From Woeseiaceae bacterium (GTDB lineage Bacteria; Pseudomonadota; Gammaproteobacteria; Steroidobacterales; Woeseiaceae): a stretch of DNA of 64,000 nucleotides. Where the stretch lies: assembly GCA_028280615.1 (NCBI GenBank), contig JANQLK010000052.1, positions 1-64,000 of the forward strand, given 5' to 3'. The position numbers and the translations under genes are program-made. The notes under the pieces were generated by a model. That model ran no database searches. It had not been told where the DNA came from and was given only the letters and a program-made list of their open reading frames with translations. Shown piece by piece: positions 18,147 to 26,973 of this stretch. Position 1 is the first letter of the stretch. Each line of letters starts with the position of its first letter.

Positions 18147-18971
18147 TCAGCGGTCCAGGCGGCCCTTGAGCTGCGCGCGGTAGCGGCGACTCATGCGGAC
18201 GACCGCGCCGCTCCGCATGTGAATTCGATAGTCGCCGCTGCCGGTCGCCTCGATCTCGCGCACCCTGTCGAGGTTGACGATGGACGACCGGTGGACCCGG
18301 GCGAACACGTCCCGATCGAGCCGGGATTCGAGGTCCGTCATCGACGCCCGCACCGGGAAGATACCTTCCGGATGGTGCAGGTTGGCATAGTTGCCGGAGG
18401 CCTCGATCCAATCGATGTCGGCGGCCCGGATCACGAACTCCTTGCCTCTTTTGGTGGCCATCAACCGCTCCAGCGGTGCACTCGAGGCGGCGTCGGGATC
18501 CGGACGGGCGGCATGCAGGAAGCGGATATGCTGCCAGAGGTAGATCACGCCGATGATCAACCAGTAGGTAACGAAGTCCTTACGGAACTCATAGGGCAGC
18601 TCGACCGAAAGATCACCGAAGTCATAGTTGCCGCCGGCGCTCCAGTAGACGGCCTCACGCAGTGCCACCATGCCGGCGACATGCAGCAGCGAAAACGGGA
18701 TCGTCGCGGCCGCGTGCAGCAGCAGTGGCCGCCACCACCTGGCGGCCGTGAGGGGAACGGCGCGATTGAACGCAACGACCAGAAAGATCAGCGCGCCCGT
18801 CGACAGCGCGCTCGAAAACTCCCATACGTAGGGCTCCCATTGCTGGAGGGGACGGTTCGCGCGCGCGTACTCGGTGATCACGGATGCCGACTCGACCAGC
18901 GCGTTGACGGTCAGGTAGACGATCCAGAAAAGGACCGCAAGGATTCGGTGATGCCGCTGCAGGTCGAGCAT
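18147..18971 (-). CDS. Membrane-bound LytTR-family transcription regulator
   Basis: A 274-residue protein. The N-terminal half has four hydrophobic segments (about 9-30, 48-66, 80-102, 132-152). The C-terminal LytTR domain (about 170-274) includes VIRAADIDWIEASGNYANLH, FPVRASMTDLESRL, FARVHRSSIVNLDRV and the final RMSRRYRAQLKGRL. It is a one-component membrane regulator without a receiver domain, similar in plan to the gene at 59815. It lies upstream of, and in the same direction as, the PQQ dehydrogenase (about 125 bp), which may be a target. Confidence 0.9.
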   Translation of the reverse strand: MLDLQRHHRILAVLFWIVYLTVNALVESASVITEYARANRPLQQWEPYVWEFSSALSTGALIFLVVAFNRAVPLTAARWWRPLLLHAAATIPFSLLHVAGMVALREAVYWSAGGNYDFGDLSVELPYEFRKDFVTYWLIIGVIYLWQHIRFLHAARPDPDAASSAPLERLMATKRGKEFVIRAADIDWIEASGNYANLHHPEGIFPVRASMTDLESRLDRDVFARVHRSSIVNLDRVREIEATGSGDYRIHMRSGAVVRMSRRYRAQLKGRLDR

Positions 18972-19006
18972 TCAGAACGTGTGACGCTACATTCGGAGCG
19001 GCAATA

Positions 19007-19747
19007 CTACGTCGTCGCCGCCGGCTTTGCCGCACCGGCGAGGCCCGCCGTTTCGAGCTCGGCAAGCGCCGCGTAGCGAGCGCAGCGCCGCCATACCCGG
19101 CGCCAACCGATCTCAAGGTCCCGGATAGCCGCGCGATGATCGAGGAGCACGACGAGCGTCGCGAAGAGCATCGTCATGCGCCACGCGACCCGGAAGGTTG
19201 CGACCTGCCATGGTTTTCGGATCTGCGAGCGCAGGAACCGGCAGTGGAACCGCAGATGCGCACGCTCGTCGTCCGCGATTTCCTCGAGCATCGCCCGCAT
19301 CCCGCTGCGTGGCAGCCGTCTTGCAAGCAACTGGTAATAGCAGATCCCCACGACCTCAGCGGCCAGCAGCACCATGATCCGTGTGCGAAGGCCGACGAGG
19401 CGCCGGAAGAAGACGAACAGGCGCGCGGTCCAGTTGTGCCGAATGAGCTTGCCGTCGAGCGCGTGCACGCACATTGCGAGCAGATCCGCGTGGCGATGCT
19501 CTTCGGCGACGAACAGCTCCAGCGCCCCGCAGTAGTGCTCGTCCGCGGCGGCAATGTCGCATTCCAGCGCCCGCCGCACCACGGTGCCGCCACCGGACTC
19601 ACCGAGCTGGAAAACGGCCAGCGATCGTGCCAGCGATTCCGGGAGGCCGGCGTAGACTTCTCCACTTTCCAGTCGCGGCAACGGCCGCGCGCTGCGAGCC
19701 TCGAAAAACCGGCGCCAGCGCACCCAATCCGCCGTTTCTCCGCGCAT
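19007..19747 (-). CDS. Ferritin-like diiron domain membrane-associated protein
   Basis: A 246-residue protein with the carboxylate-histidine motifs of the ferritin-like four-helix bundle. The first pair is in DEHYCGALELFVAEEHRHAD (E..EEHRH) and the second is EIADDERAHLRFH, giving two ExxH sites for a diiron centre. Two hydrophobic helices, near IMVLLAAEVVGICYYQLL and ATFRVAWRMTMLFATLVVLL, suggest membrane association, as in COQ7-like hydroxylases. The substrate is unknown. The preceding LytTR regulator gene is 35 bases away in the same direction, so the two may form an operon with this gene first. Confidence 0.75.
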   Translation of the reverse strand: MRGETADWVRWRRFFEARSARPLPRLESGEVYAGLPESLARSLAVFQLGESGGGTVVRRALECDIAAADEHYCGALELFVAEEHRHADLLAMCVHALDGKLIRHNWTARLFVFFRRLVGLRTRIMVLLAAEVVGICYYQLLARRLPRSGMRAMLEEIADDERAHLRFHCRFLRSQIRKPWQVATFRVAWRMTMLFATLVVLLDHRAAIRDLEIGWRRVWRRCARYAALAELETAGLAGAAKPAATT

Positions 19748-19978
19748 CGGACTTCCTCCTTCGATCGAACGAGTATGAAGTGATCCGAAGGAAACCGGAA
19801 GGCCGATCAGATAACGCTTGTCACGACTTTCTTCTGGTGTTCGTTGCGTTCCGCCAGGCCTGGCGACGCGGAAGTGTCTACGGCGACCAGCCCGATTCAG
19901 CTGGCGATTGCATTCCGGATGAGGGGAAAGGGGGTCGCGGATTCTGCAGAAGCAGTGGTCCCGGCGCCGATCGGCCGG

Positions 19979-21085
19979 CTACTCGATCGCGATGATCACC
20001 TTGCCCCGGGCGCGCTGCGTTTCGAGATACCGCAGAGCCTCGGATGTCTCGCTCAAGGCGTAGTGCGTGTCGATGCGTGAGATCAATCGGCCGTCTTCCA
20101 TGAGGGATGAGAGGTACCTGAGATCGTCACCGGAGAGTGTCGCCAGCATCATGCCGACTTCCTGATCGACGAACGGCGACATCATCATGGCCTTGATCGG
20201 GTTCCAAAGCGGAGCGACCCAGTTTCCTTTCGGGCCGCCGACCAGCACCATGCGTCCCTCGGGTTTGAGCACGCGAAGATTGGCGGACAGCGACTGGTTG
20301 CCGACCATGTCGACGATCAGGTCGAACTCGCCGCTACTCTCGGTGTAGTTTTCCTTCTTGTAGTCGAACACGTGGTCGGCGCCGAGCGCGCGAACCATGT
20401 CGATGTTGCGTGTGCTGCAAACGCCATGCACTTCGGCGCCCATTGCCTTTGCAATCTGCACCGCGTAGGTGCCGACGCCACCGGAGGCGCCGTTGATCAG
20501 AACTTTTTCGCCCGCCTTGAGCTTGCCGGTGTCGCGCAGCGCCTGCAATGCCGTGATAGCGGCAATGGGAATGGCAGCGGCCTCGTCGAAACCGACGTTA
20601 TCGGGTTTTCGCGCCAGCGCTCGGTCCTCCGGCATCGCCAGGTACTCGGCGAAGGCGCCCGTGCGACCGCCAAAAACGGCGTCACCGACGGCGAATCGGG
20701 TGACTTCATCGCCGACCTCGACGATGACGCCGGAGAAATCCACACCCATGCGCCGATCCGTCGGGCGACCAATGCCGGCGGAAAGACGCATCAGGTAGGG
20801 CGAGCCGCGCATGTAGTGATAGTCCAGCGGATTGATCGCAGCGGCCTTGACCTGGATCAGGACGTCTTTCGGTCCCGGTTTCGGTTTCTCGACGTCGAGG
20901 TACTCGAGGGCTTCGGGTCCGCCATAGCAACGCGACACGACGGCTTTCATGGTCTCGGTGCCGGCAGGAACGGCCGGCGCCGGCCCGCAGTCCGCGGTGT
21001 AACTGAGCGTTACGGCGAACGCCACAGACGCCACGCCGAGCAACGCGAGGAAGCCGTTCAGGATCTTGTAGCGAAGTTTCATCAT
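19979..21085 (-). CDS. Zinc-free MDR oxidoreductase (quinone-oxidoreductase-like) with N-terminal membrane segment
   Basis: The 368-residue protein has a medium-chain reductase body starting at Met46 (MKAVVSRCYGG). The GroES-like domain includes DVLIQVKAAAINPLDYHYMRG and GVDFSGVIVEVG. The Rossmann motif GASGGVGTYAVQIAKAMGA follows, then HVFDYKKENY. Catalytic-zinc cysteines of alcohol dehydrogenases are absent, so it belongs to the quinone reductase/enoyl reductase-like branch using NAD(P)H. Residues 8-28 form a hydrophobic helix (ILNGFLALLGVASVAFAVTL), unusual for this cytosolic family. Either it is membrane-anchored or translation begins at Met46 (20950). The two-component system lies just upstream on the same strand. 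Confidence 0.88.
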   Translation of the reverse strand: MMKLRYKILNGFLALLGVASVAFAVTLSYTADCGPAPAVPAGTETMKAVVSRCYGGPEALEYLDVEKPKPGPKDVLIQVKAAAINPLDYHYMRGSPYLMRLSAGIGRPTDRRMGVDFSGVIVEVGDEVTRFAVGDAVFGGRTGAFAEYLAMPEDRALARKPDNVGFDEAAAIPIAAITALQALRDTGKLKAGEKVLINGASGGVGTYAVQIAKAMGAEVHGVCSTRNIDMVRALGADHVFDYKKENYTESSGEFDLIVDMVGNQSLSANLRVLKPEGRMVLVGGPKGNWVAPLWNPIKAMMMSPFVDQEVGMMLATLSGDDLRYLSSLMEDGRLISRIDTHYALSETSEALRYLETQRARGKVIIAIE

Positions 21086-21142
21086 TCACCGGAGCTTTCG
21101 ATTTCTGGCCGCGATCCTAGCACTCGGCCGCCGCAGGCGAAA

Positions 21143-21841
21143 TCATACCCGGGGTGGATTCTCGGCTCCGCCCGCGGAGGGAGAGCCGGCCTCGACGAGG
21201 CCGCTCTCGTAGGCAAACACCACGGCCTGCGCGCGATCGCGCACGCCGAGCTTCGACAGAATACTGGATACGTGTGTCTTGACCGTGGCGGCACCGATGA
21301 ACAGGGATTCCGAGATCTCCTGGTTGTTCAGACCGCGGGCAACGGCCGTGAGCACCTCTTTTTCCCGGCCGGTGAGGCTCTCGAGCTTTGGCGACAGCTC
21401 GGCATCGACGGCGAGACGTTCAGCGAAGCGGCCAATCAGGCGTCGCGTGATCGATGGCGAGAGCAGCGCACCCCCTTCAGCCACGACACGGACGGCTGTG
21501 ATCAGCTCTTCGGGCGGCGTGTCCTTCAGCACGAAGCCACTCGCACCGGCGCGCAGCGCTTTGTAAATGTACTCGTCAGGGTCGAAAGTCGTCACGATCA
21601 GGATGCGCACGGGCCAGTCGGCTTCGGCCAGAATGCGCGTGGTAGCTTCGAGGCCGTCCATATCCGGCATCCGGATGTCCATCACGATGACATCCGGGCG
21701 ATGTTCGTTGGCGACCTCGATCGCTTCGATGCCGGTACCGGCTTCGGCGACGACGTCGATGTCGCCCTGGTGGCCGAGCACCATCGCGAAGCCGCCGCGC
21801 ACGAGCGCCTGGTCGTCAACGACGGCGACACGAATGCTCAC
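21143..21841 (-). CDS. NarL/FixJ-family response regulator
   Basis: A 232-residue regulator. Receiver domain: acidic pocket VVDDQ at 8-11, phospho-acceptor Asp55 in VIVMDIRMPDMDG. C-terminal LuxR-type helix-turn-helix: LTGREKEVLTAVARGLNNQEISESL followed by TVKTHVSSILSKLGVRDRAQAV. Its start overlaps the stop of the histidine kinase gene by four bases (ATGA), so the pair is translationally coupled. Targets are unknown. Confidence 0.95.
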   Translation of the reverse strand: MSIRVAVVDDQALVRGGFAMVLGHQGDIDVVAEAGTGIEAIEVANEHRPDVIVMDIRMPDMDGLEATTRILAEADWPVRILIVTTFDPDEYIYKALRAGASGFVLKDTPPEELITAVRVVAEGGALLSPSITRRLIGRFAERLAVDAELSPKLESLTGREKEVLTAVARGLNNQEISESLFIGAATVKTHVSSILSKLGVRDRAQAVVFAYESGLVEAGSPSAGGAENPPRV

Positions 21842-23040
21842 GTGACTTCCTCCGTTATCGGCAATCGTGCCAGCACCGAAAACCCACCCGTTCGGCGCGG
21901 TCCCGCCTCCAGCGTGCCGCCCAGCAGCTGCGCGCGTTCCCGCATGCCGGCAATCCCGTGGCCCGCCCCGGGGAGAAGCGTGCGGCCGACGCCGTCGTCC
22001 TTGATCTCGATGGTCACCTCTCGTTCGCCGGTTTCCACGCTGACTTCCGCACGTGCCTGTGGACCGGCGTGTTTCAGCACGTTGGTCAACGCTTCCTGGA
22101 TGATGCGGTAGATCGCGAGCTCGACGCGTGCCGGCAATCGCCGCCGGCTTTGGTCCGGTGTCAGATCGACCTCGAGGCCCGCGCGCTCGATTTCCGCAAT
22201 CAGGCGGGGCAGGTCGGCGCGGCCCGGTTGCGGGCCCAGCTCATCGTTGTCCCTGTCCGGACGCAATACGCCGAGCAGGTGGCGGAGCTCGTCGAGCGCC
22301 TGCCTGCCGGCGACTTCGACCGAGCCCATGGCTTCGGCGGCAGCCGCGGGGTCGGTATCGACGATGGTTTTCGCGGCGCCGGCCTGCACCGTCATCAGGC
22401 TTACCTGGTGCGCGACGATATCGTGCAGTTCCCGCGCGATGCGCGTGCGCTCCGTGGCCACGGCTTTTTCGGCCTCGACCGTTTGCTCGCGCTCCAGTTG
22501 CCTGGCGCGCTCACGCAACAGCCGCAGGTATTCGACTCGGCCACGCACACTTCGTCCGAAATACCAGATGGCGATGGGGAAGATGAGCTGCACGAAATGC
22601 TCGGGCGAGAGATCCGAGTGAGCGAAGTCGCCGACGATGATCAGCACGCAGGCGGTAGCGAGTCCGATGACACTGCCGCGCTCGTCGGTCGAGTAGCGGC
22701 CGAGGTTGTAGAGCGATATCGCCAGCGCGAAGATCGGCCCCTGCAGCTGACCGAGCAACATGCCAAGCGCCGATGCTCCCAGGACGATCCAGTGCACGCG
22801 TTCCGGCAGGCGCCGTCTCCAGTAGAGCGATGCGTTGCCAAGTACGAACAGGGCGAACCCGGCGAAGGTAAGGGACTCACCGCCGTCAGCCTGCTCGCCG
22901 GACCGGAACGCGAACGTCAACAGGAATGAGACGAAGGCCAGGGCGGCATCGGAGAGCCTTGGCCAGCGTTTGAACGGCCCGCGGAACGGCCGCCATTTCT
23001 CGATCAGCGAGGGATCGATCGTTTGTGCGGCCTCGTTCAC
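21838..23040 (-). CDS. Sensor histidine kinase, HisKA_3 / DesK-like
   Basis: A 400-residue membrane kinase. Several hydrophobic segments fill residues 30-165 with only short loops, so the sensor is probably within the membrane. The phospho-acceptor is His206 in ERTRIARELHDIVAHQVSLM. The ATP-binding domain has NVLKHAGPQARAEV (N box), EIKDDGVGR (G1) and GHGIAGMRERAQLLGG (G2), ending in the typical VLARLPI. It forms a pair with the response regulator that overlaps its stop codon. Confidence 0.95.
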   Translation of the reverse strand: MNEAAQTIDPSLIEKWRPFRGPFKRWPRLSDAALAFVSFLLTFAFRSGEQADGGESLTFAGFALFVLGNASLYWRRRLPERVHWIVLGASALGMLLGQLQGPIFALAISLYNLGRYSTDERGSVIGLATACVLIIVGDFAHSDLSPEHFVQLIFPIAIWYFGRSVRGRVEYLRLLRERARQLEREQTVEAEKAVATERTRIARELHDIVAHQVSLMTVQAGAAKTIVDTDPAAAAEAMGSVEVAGRQALDELRHLLGVLRPDRDNDELGPQPGRADLPRLIAEIERAGLEVDLTPDQSRRRLPARVELAIYRIIQEALTNVLKHAGPQARAEVSVETGEREVTIEIKDDGVGRTLLPGAGHGIAGMRERAQLLGGTLEAGPRRTGGFSVLARLPITEEVT

Positions 23041-23296
23041 CGCGCGTGTTCTCCGGGCACGGGCACACGAAGGGACTGGCGGGATTTACTGTCCATAAGG
23101 GCACTGTAGATCATTGAGGCCCCTACTGTGACTCCACGGCCAGGCCGTGTCATCCCCAGCGAGACGGAGGTGTCGTTGTATTGCCTCCCCATTTTCGGGG
23201 AGACGCAGATGGACCCGGGGGGCGATGTGCGGATTCGCCGCATTCGATAACGTTCCCGCACTGAATTCGAATGTCCGAACGGACGAGGGGGTTTCC

Positions 23297-24121
23297 ATGA
23301 CTGAAGCCGTAGCAAATCGATGGGCGCTGTCGCCGGTTCTGGCCGGCCGCACACTAACGGGAGCCGCGAGGCTCTGGTTCGTCGTCGCGGCAATTGGCCA
23401 CTGGATATTCCTTGCCTACCTGTTCGGGCACTACGGCCCGCTGATCGTCGCGGACGGTTCCAAAGGGCTCGTGGAGTCCGCCATGCCGAGCGGCCACGTG
23501 CCCGGCGACACGCTGGGCAACGCCGCGGCGCTCTTCCACATCCTGTTGGCCACGATCATCATAGGCGGTGGGCCGCTGCAACTCATTCCCGGCATACGCA
23601 ATCGTTATCCCGGTTTTCACCGCTGGCTCGGCCGCAGTTACGTCGTGGCGGCGGTCGTCAGCGCCGCGGCAGGCCTGTATATGATCTGGACACGCGGTAC
23701 GGCCGGCGGCATCTGGACGCAACTCGCGATGTCCGGTGACGGCGTGTTGATCTTCATTTGCGCGGGTTTCGCGCTGCGATTCGCGATGGCCCGCAACATC
23801 GTCCGCCATCGACGCTGGGCGCTGCGGCTGTTCATGGTGGCGAGCGCCGTCTGGCTGTTTCGCGTGAGCCTGATGGGCTGGGTTGCACTCACCGGCGGCA
23901 TCGGCATCGACTGGGATACCTTCACGGGTCCCTTCGTCTACTTCCTGGGCTTCGGCCAGTACCTGGTGCCGCTCGCGGTGCTGGAGCTGTACTTCCGCGC
24001 GCACGATCGGGGAGAGCCGGGCAGCCAGCTGGCCGTCGCTACCGTCATAGGAGCGCTCACGCTCTACATGGGCTTGGGTATCGTCACCGCCACGATGGGC
24101 ATGTGGCTACCGCGAATCTAG
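23297..24121 (+). CDS. DUF2306 family multi-pass membrane protein
   Basis: The start is the ATG at 23297. The 274-residue product has about seven hydrophobic segments and the features I associate with DUF2306: ALFHILLATIIIGGGPLQLIPGIR, then the conserved FHRWLGRSYVVAAVVSAAAG and RHRRWALRLFMVASAVWLFR (two HRW motifs). The histidines in the helices could bind metal or heme, but no function is established. It is divergent from the histidine kinase gene, and the two-component system may control it. Its last codons lie within a 19-bp repeat. Confidence 0.8.
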   Translation: MTEAVANRWALSPVLAGRTLTGAARLWFVVAAIGHWIFLAYLFGHYGPLIVADGSKGLVESAMPSGHVPGDTLGNAAALFHILLATIIIGGGPLQLIPGIRNRYPGFHRWLGRSYVVAAVVSAAAGLYMIWTRGTAGGIWTQLAMSGDGVLIFICAGFALRFAMARNIVRHRRWALRLFMVASAVWLFRVSLMGWVALTGGIGIDWDTFTGPFVYFLGFGQYLVPLAVLELYFRAHDRGEPGSQLAVATVIGALTLYMGLGIVTATMGMWLPRI

Positions 24122-24136
24122 CCCGGATCCGGGCTA
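24113..24136. repeat. 19-bp repeat, copy 2, extended to a perfect 18-bp palindrome
   Basis: The copy at 24113-24131 is identical to 14447-14465. Here the flank extends it to TAGCCCGGATCCGGGCTA at 24119-24136, which is perfectly self-complementary and starts at the stop codon of the DUF2306 gene. It could fold into a short hairpin, but there is no T-tract. REP-like element is one reading. Confidence 0.7.
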
Positions 24137-24217
24137 GCAGCGGCCTCGAAAGCAGTCACGATCGCAATGCGATCACGATCTGGTCTGCTCTCCAGGGCGC
24201 AGCGCGCGTTCCGGAGC

Positions 24218-26014
24218 TCACGTGTGTATCTCGACGATATCCGACCGCAACCGATCCATTGACGTAAGGAGCTCCGCGCGTTCTCCGTGCTCCAATGGGT
24301 ACTTCTCGAGTATTCGTTCCAGGTGATACACGAAGAGCCGCCAGTCCGACGCTGTCACGCCCATGCCTTCGTGCACTTCCGCCATGCCGCGGCCGGTGTA
24401 CAGGTAGGGCCCACCCGCGCGCTCGCACAGGAAATAGATCAGCAACTCCTTCTCGCGGCGAATGCTGTCCGCTCCCCGATGTCGCCAGAACCGGCCGAGT
24501 TGGGGATCGGCGTGCAGGGCCGGCAGCAATTCGTCGGCTAGCTGTCGCACGGACTCAATGCCACCCACTCGCGTGTACAGGGAATCCGGCCTGGGCCTTT
24601 TGATGCCGAGCTTTCTGATGCGCGAGTTGAGCGTCGATGGATTGAGGCCGAGCAACTCGGCCGTGCCGCCTGGACCGGCGACTCTCCAATCGGCATGTTC
24701 CAACGCCGCGACAAGATTGTTGCGCTCCATTTGCCTCATTTCCGCTTCCTTGATAAACCGGAGCGGCAGGATGCCGGCGTGTTCCGCGGCATCGAGGGCA
24801 GGTATTTGTTGAAGGGCCTGCTCGGGAAGCGCGACATCCAGGCGAAACTCCGTGGTCGAAAGAATGACCGCGCGCTCTATCACACTCTTGAGCTCTCGGA
24901 TGTTCCCGGGCCAGTCATAGTCCTGCAGCATACGCATCTGCTCGTCGGAGAGCGTATAACGCGGCCGATGCAGCTCCGCACATGCAGTCGCGAGGAAATG
25001 GGCGGCGAGTAACGGCACGTCTTCCTTGCGCTTGCGAAGCGGCGGTACTTCGATGGGAAACACTCCGAGGCGGAAGAACAGGTCTTCCCGAAATCGCCCG
25101 TTCTCGATTGCGGTTTCCAGGTCACGATTGGTGGCTGCAATTATCCGCACGTCGACGCGGTGCGTTTTCTCGCCACCGACGCGCTCAAACGACTTCTGCT
25201 GCAACGACCGCAGCAGCTTGCCCTGAAGCTCCTGGGGTATCTCTCCGACTTCATCCAGGAACAGTGAGCCCCCGTCGGCCAGTTCGAAACGCCCTACACG
25301 GTCGCGAACCGCACCGGTAAACGCACCCTTGACGTGGCCAAAGAACTCGCTTTCGAACAGGTCATGGGGAATGGATGCACAGTTGACGGTTACGAGCGGA
25401 GCAGCGGCTCGTTCGCTTTGACTGTGAATCAATCGGGCCACGAGCTCCTTGCCGACCCCGGACTCGCCCGTGATGAGCACGGAAGCATCGGTGGTCGCAA
25501 CCGCCTTGATGCGCTCTATCGTCTGCAAGAGAGCGGGGCTGTGGCCAATGACTTCGTCCAGCTCCCTGATCGGCTGCGTTTCGTCGCGCAGATAGTCGCG
25601 CTCCATCTTCAGGCGATCGTTGAGCTCTCGCAGCTCCTTTACCTGCTCCGTCTTCTCGCGTTCCCGCCGATTGCGCTCGGTAACGTCGTTGAACCACCAA
25701 ATGATGCACGGAGTGCCGTCGTCGTTCTTCGCCGTCGATGCCGAAGCATCCAACTCGATCACGTCTCCGTGTTTGGTCGAAACAGCCAATGACAGTCGCT
25801 GGTGCCGGCCGCCTCGATTGAGTATCTGGAGGCTGCCATCAAGCGCGTCCCGATAGGACTCGCCGACGAGATCGGACAAGGCAATGCCGATGATCTCCGG
25901 CTCGGTGTAACCGAGCTCGTCGAGCCAGGCGTTGTTCGCGCTCAGCATCCGCCCCTCCAGATCCGTCACGTGCAGCAACACGGCTGCGTCGCGGTAAAGC
26001 GCTTCGATATTCAT
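24218..26014 (-). CDS. Sigma-54-dependent activator: PAS - AAA+ - Fis HTH - truncated hemoglobin fusion
   Basis: The start is the ATG at 26014 with GGAG upstream (598 residues); the frame is open further up but without protein-like sequence. PAS domain at 1-115 ([18 protein letters not shown]), short coiled coil at 117-145, AAA+ domain at 153-395. The AAA+ domain has Walker A GESGVGKE (183-190), an intact GAFTGA sigma-54 contact loop (230-235), Walker B LFLDE (251-255) and [10 protein letters not shown] (307-316). A Fis-type helix-turn-helix is at about 446-472. Residues 478-598 then match a truncated (2/2) hemoglobin: [31 protein letters not shown], and EVHEGMGV with His548 as proximal ligand. 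The globin is a natural sensor of O2, NO or CO. The gene is divergent from the antioxidant operon at 26260. Mechanism inferred. Confidence 0.9.
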   Translation of the reverse strand: MNIEALYRDAAVLLHVTDLEGRMLSANNAWLDELGYTEPEIIGIALSDLVGESYRDALDGSLQILNRGGRHQRLSLAVSTKHGDVIELDASASTAKNDDGTPCIIWWFNDVTERNRREREKTEQVKELRELNDRLKMERDYLRDETQPIRELDEVIGHSPALLQTIERIKAVATTDASVLITGESGVGKELVARLIHSQSERAAAPLVTVNCASIPHDLFESEFFGHVKGAFTGAVRDRVGRFELADGGSLFLDEVGEIPQELQGKLLRSLQQKSFERVGGEKTHRVDVRIIAATNRDLETAIENGRFREDLFFRLGVFPIEVPPLRKRKEDVPLLAAHFLATACAELHRPRYTLSDEQMRMLQDYDWPGNIRELKSVIERAVILSTTEFRLDVALPEQALQQIPALDAAEHAGILPLRFIKEAEMRQMERNNLVAALEHADWRVAGPGGTAELLGLNPSTLNSRIRKLGIKRPRPDSLYTRVGGIESVRQLADELLPALHADPQLGRFWRHRGADSIRREKELLIYFLCERAGGPYLYTGRGMAEVHEGMGVTASDWRLFVYHLERILEKYPLEHGERAELLTSMDRLRSDIVEIHT

Positions 26015-26043
26015 CCGGGACGCTCCGGGCGGTGATCGTTGCC

Positions 26044-26097
26044 ATATTTCACAAATCGACGGGAAATGTCCACGTTGAAGTTGTGAAATATCACAAC
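26044..26097. promoter_or_regulatory. Candidate enhancer sites for the hemoglobin-linked activator
   Basis: GTTGTGAAATATCACAAC at 26080-26097 has perfect 7-bp arms (GTTGTGA/TCACAAC) around AATA. ATATTTCACAA at 26044-26054 is the exact inverted copy of 26081-26091 (TTGTGAAATAT), with centres 37 bp apart. The distance to the -24 element is about 75-125 bp, normal for sigma-54 enhancers. The 4-bp spacer differs from the 6 bp of a CRP site. Binding by the adjacent activator is inferred. Confidence 0.65.
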
Positions 26098-26170
26098 CGT
26101 TTTCGCGGTAGGGGTTCCCGGTTTTTCGCAACTCATTGATTTCATGTGAAGCGACAGTCGGGCGCGCGGT

Positions 26171-26186
26171 TGGCACGGTTTCTGCT
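26171..26186 (+). promoter_or_regulatory. Sigma-54 (-24/-12) promoter
   Basis: TGGCACGGTTTCTGCT matches the TGGCAC-N5-TTGCW consensus with a single mismatch (C for the first T of TTGC) and exact GG/GC spacing. It lies 74 bases before the GTG at 26260, pointing into the antioxidant operon and away from the sigma-54 activator gene. Confidence 0.75.
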
Positions 26187-26259
26187 TTAGGTGCCTTGAG
26201 GTCGATGCACGCTCAAGTCCAGGACCTCGGGACCCATCAACTGCCAATCGGAGAACACT

Positions 26260-26973
26260 GTGAAGCACCTAACCCTCTTATCGCTCGCGCTGCTGACGAC
26301 CGCACCGGTTCTCGGACACGAGATCGTGAGCGAGGTCGACCCGGACAAAGTCCCGGCCTTCGATATCACCTCGGGAGCGGCGACCACGGACGGACGGCTG
26401 ACAACCTTCATCATGGAGGTGGCCGGCGTCGCGGGCAGCGAAAAGCCCGTGCCCATCGGCCGGGTGGCCGGCTCCAGGGTCGAAGCCTATGTCTGGCCCA
26501 CCAGCCTAGACCCGCACGTCGTCGGCTTCGATCCCGAGTCCGGCACGCTTGCGCTCGCCATTACCGCCCATCCCGACTTCGATGACACGCCGCTGTACGA
26601 CGAAAACAACGACGGCGATCCCGCCAATGACGGTGCCGACTGGCATTCGCACTGGGTCGTCCTGGTCGACGAGGCGGCCTGCGGTGCGGGTTTGAAGGTA
26701 CGCGATGTTTCGCCCGGCGTGGATCTGCTGCCCGCGACCGCTCCCTATTTCCCCATTGCGCTGGACAGCCCGGGTATGAGCCCGATTCTCGACGGCCGCG
26801 TGGCGAGGATCACGGTGCCCGTCGGTGACACGACCAGCGTCTCGTTCGACGCCGTTACGGCCGAACTGCAGGTAAACGAAAGCGAGCAAGTTCCCCTGCT
26901 GTGCGTAACCGGCGTTCACGACGTCGCGTCCGGCGATCTGTCACTTCCCGGTCGCGTGAGGGTCGAGAAATGA
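26260..26973 (+). CDS. Periplasmic protein of unknown function, first gene of the antioxidant operon
   Basis: Starts with GTG at 26260, seven bases after GGAG. The 237-residue product has a signal peptide (KHLTLLSLALLTTAPVLG) and a beta-rich body. Notable motifs are DENNDGDPANDGADWHSHW, which combines a Dx[DN]xDG-like acidic loop with a DWHSHW histidine cluster (possible metal site), and two cysteines (DEAACGAG and PLLCVTG) that could form a disulfide. I did not recognise a family. Its stop overlaps the start of the SodC gene by four bases, so it is translated with it; a metal-related or oxidative-stress role is inferred only from context. Confidence 0.75.
   Translation: MKHLTLLSLALLTTAPVLGHEIVSEVDPDKVPAFDITSGAATTDGRLTTFIMEVAGVAGSEKPVPIGRVAGSRVEAYVWPTSLDPHVVGFDPESGTLALAITAHPDFDDTPLYDENNDGDPANDGADWHSHWVVLVDEAACGAGLKVRDVSPGVDLLPATAPYFPIALDSPGMSPILDGRVARITVPVGDTTSVSFDAVTAELQVNESEQVPLLCVTGVHDVASGDLSLPGRVRVEK

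Noticed and set aside
26080-26097. CRP/FNR-type binding site
   Set aside because: TGTGA and TCACA arms are separated by 4 bp instead of 6, and the core is not TTGAT-N4-ATCAA; treated as candidate enhancer site.
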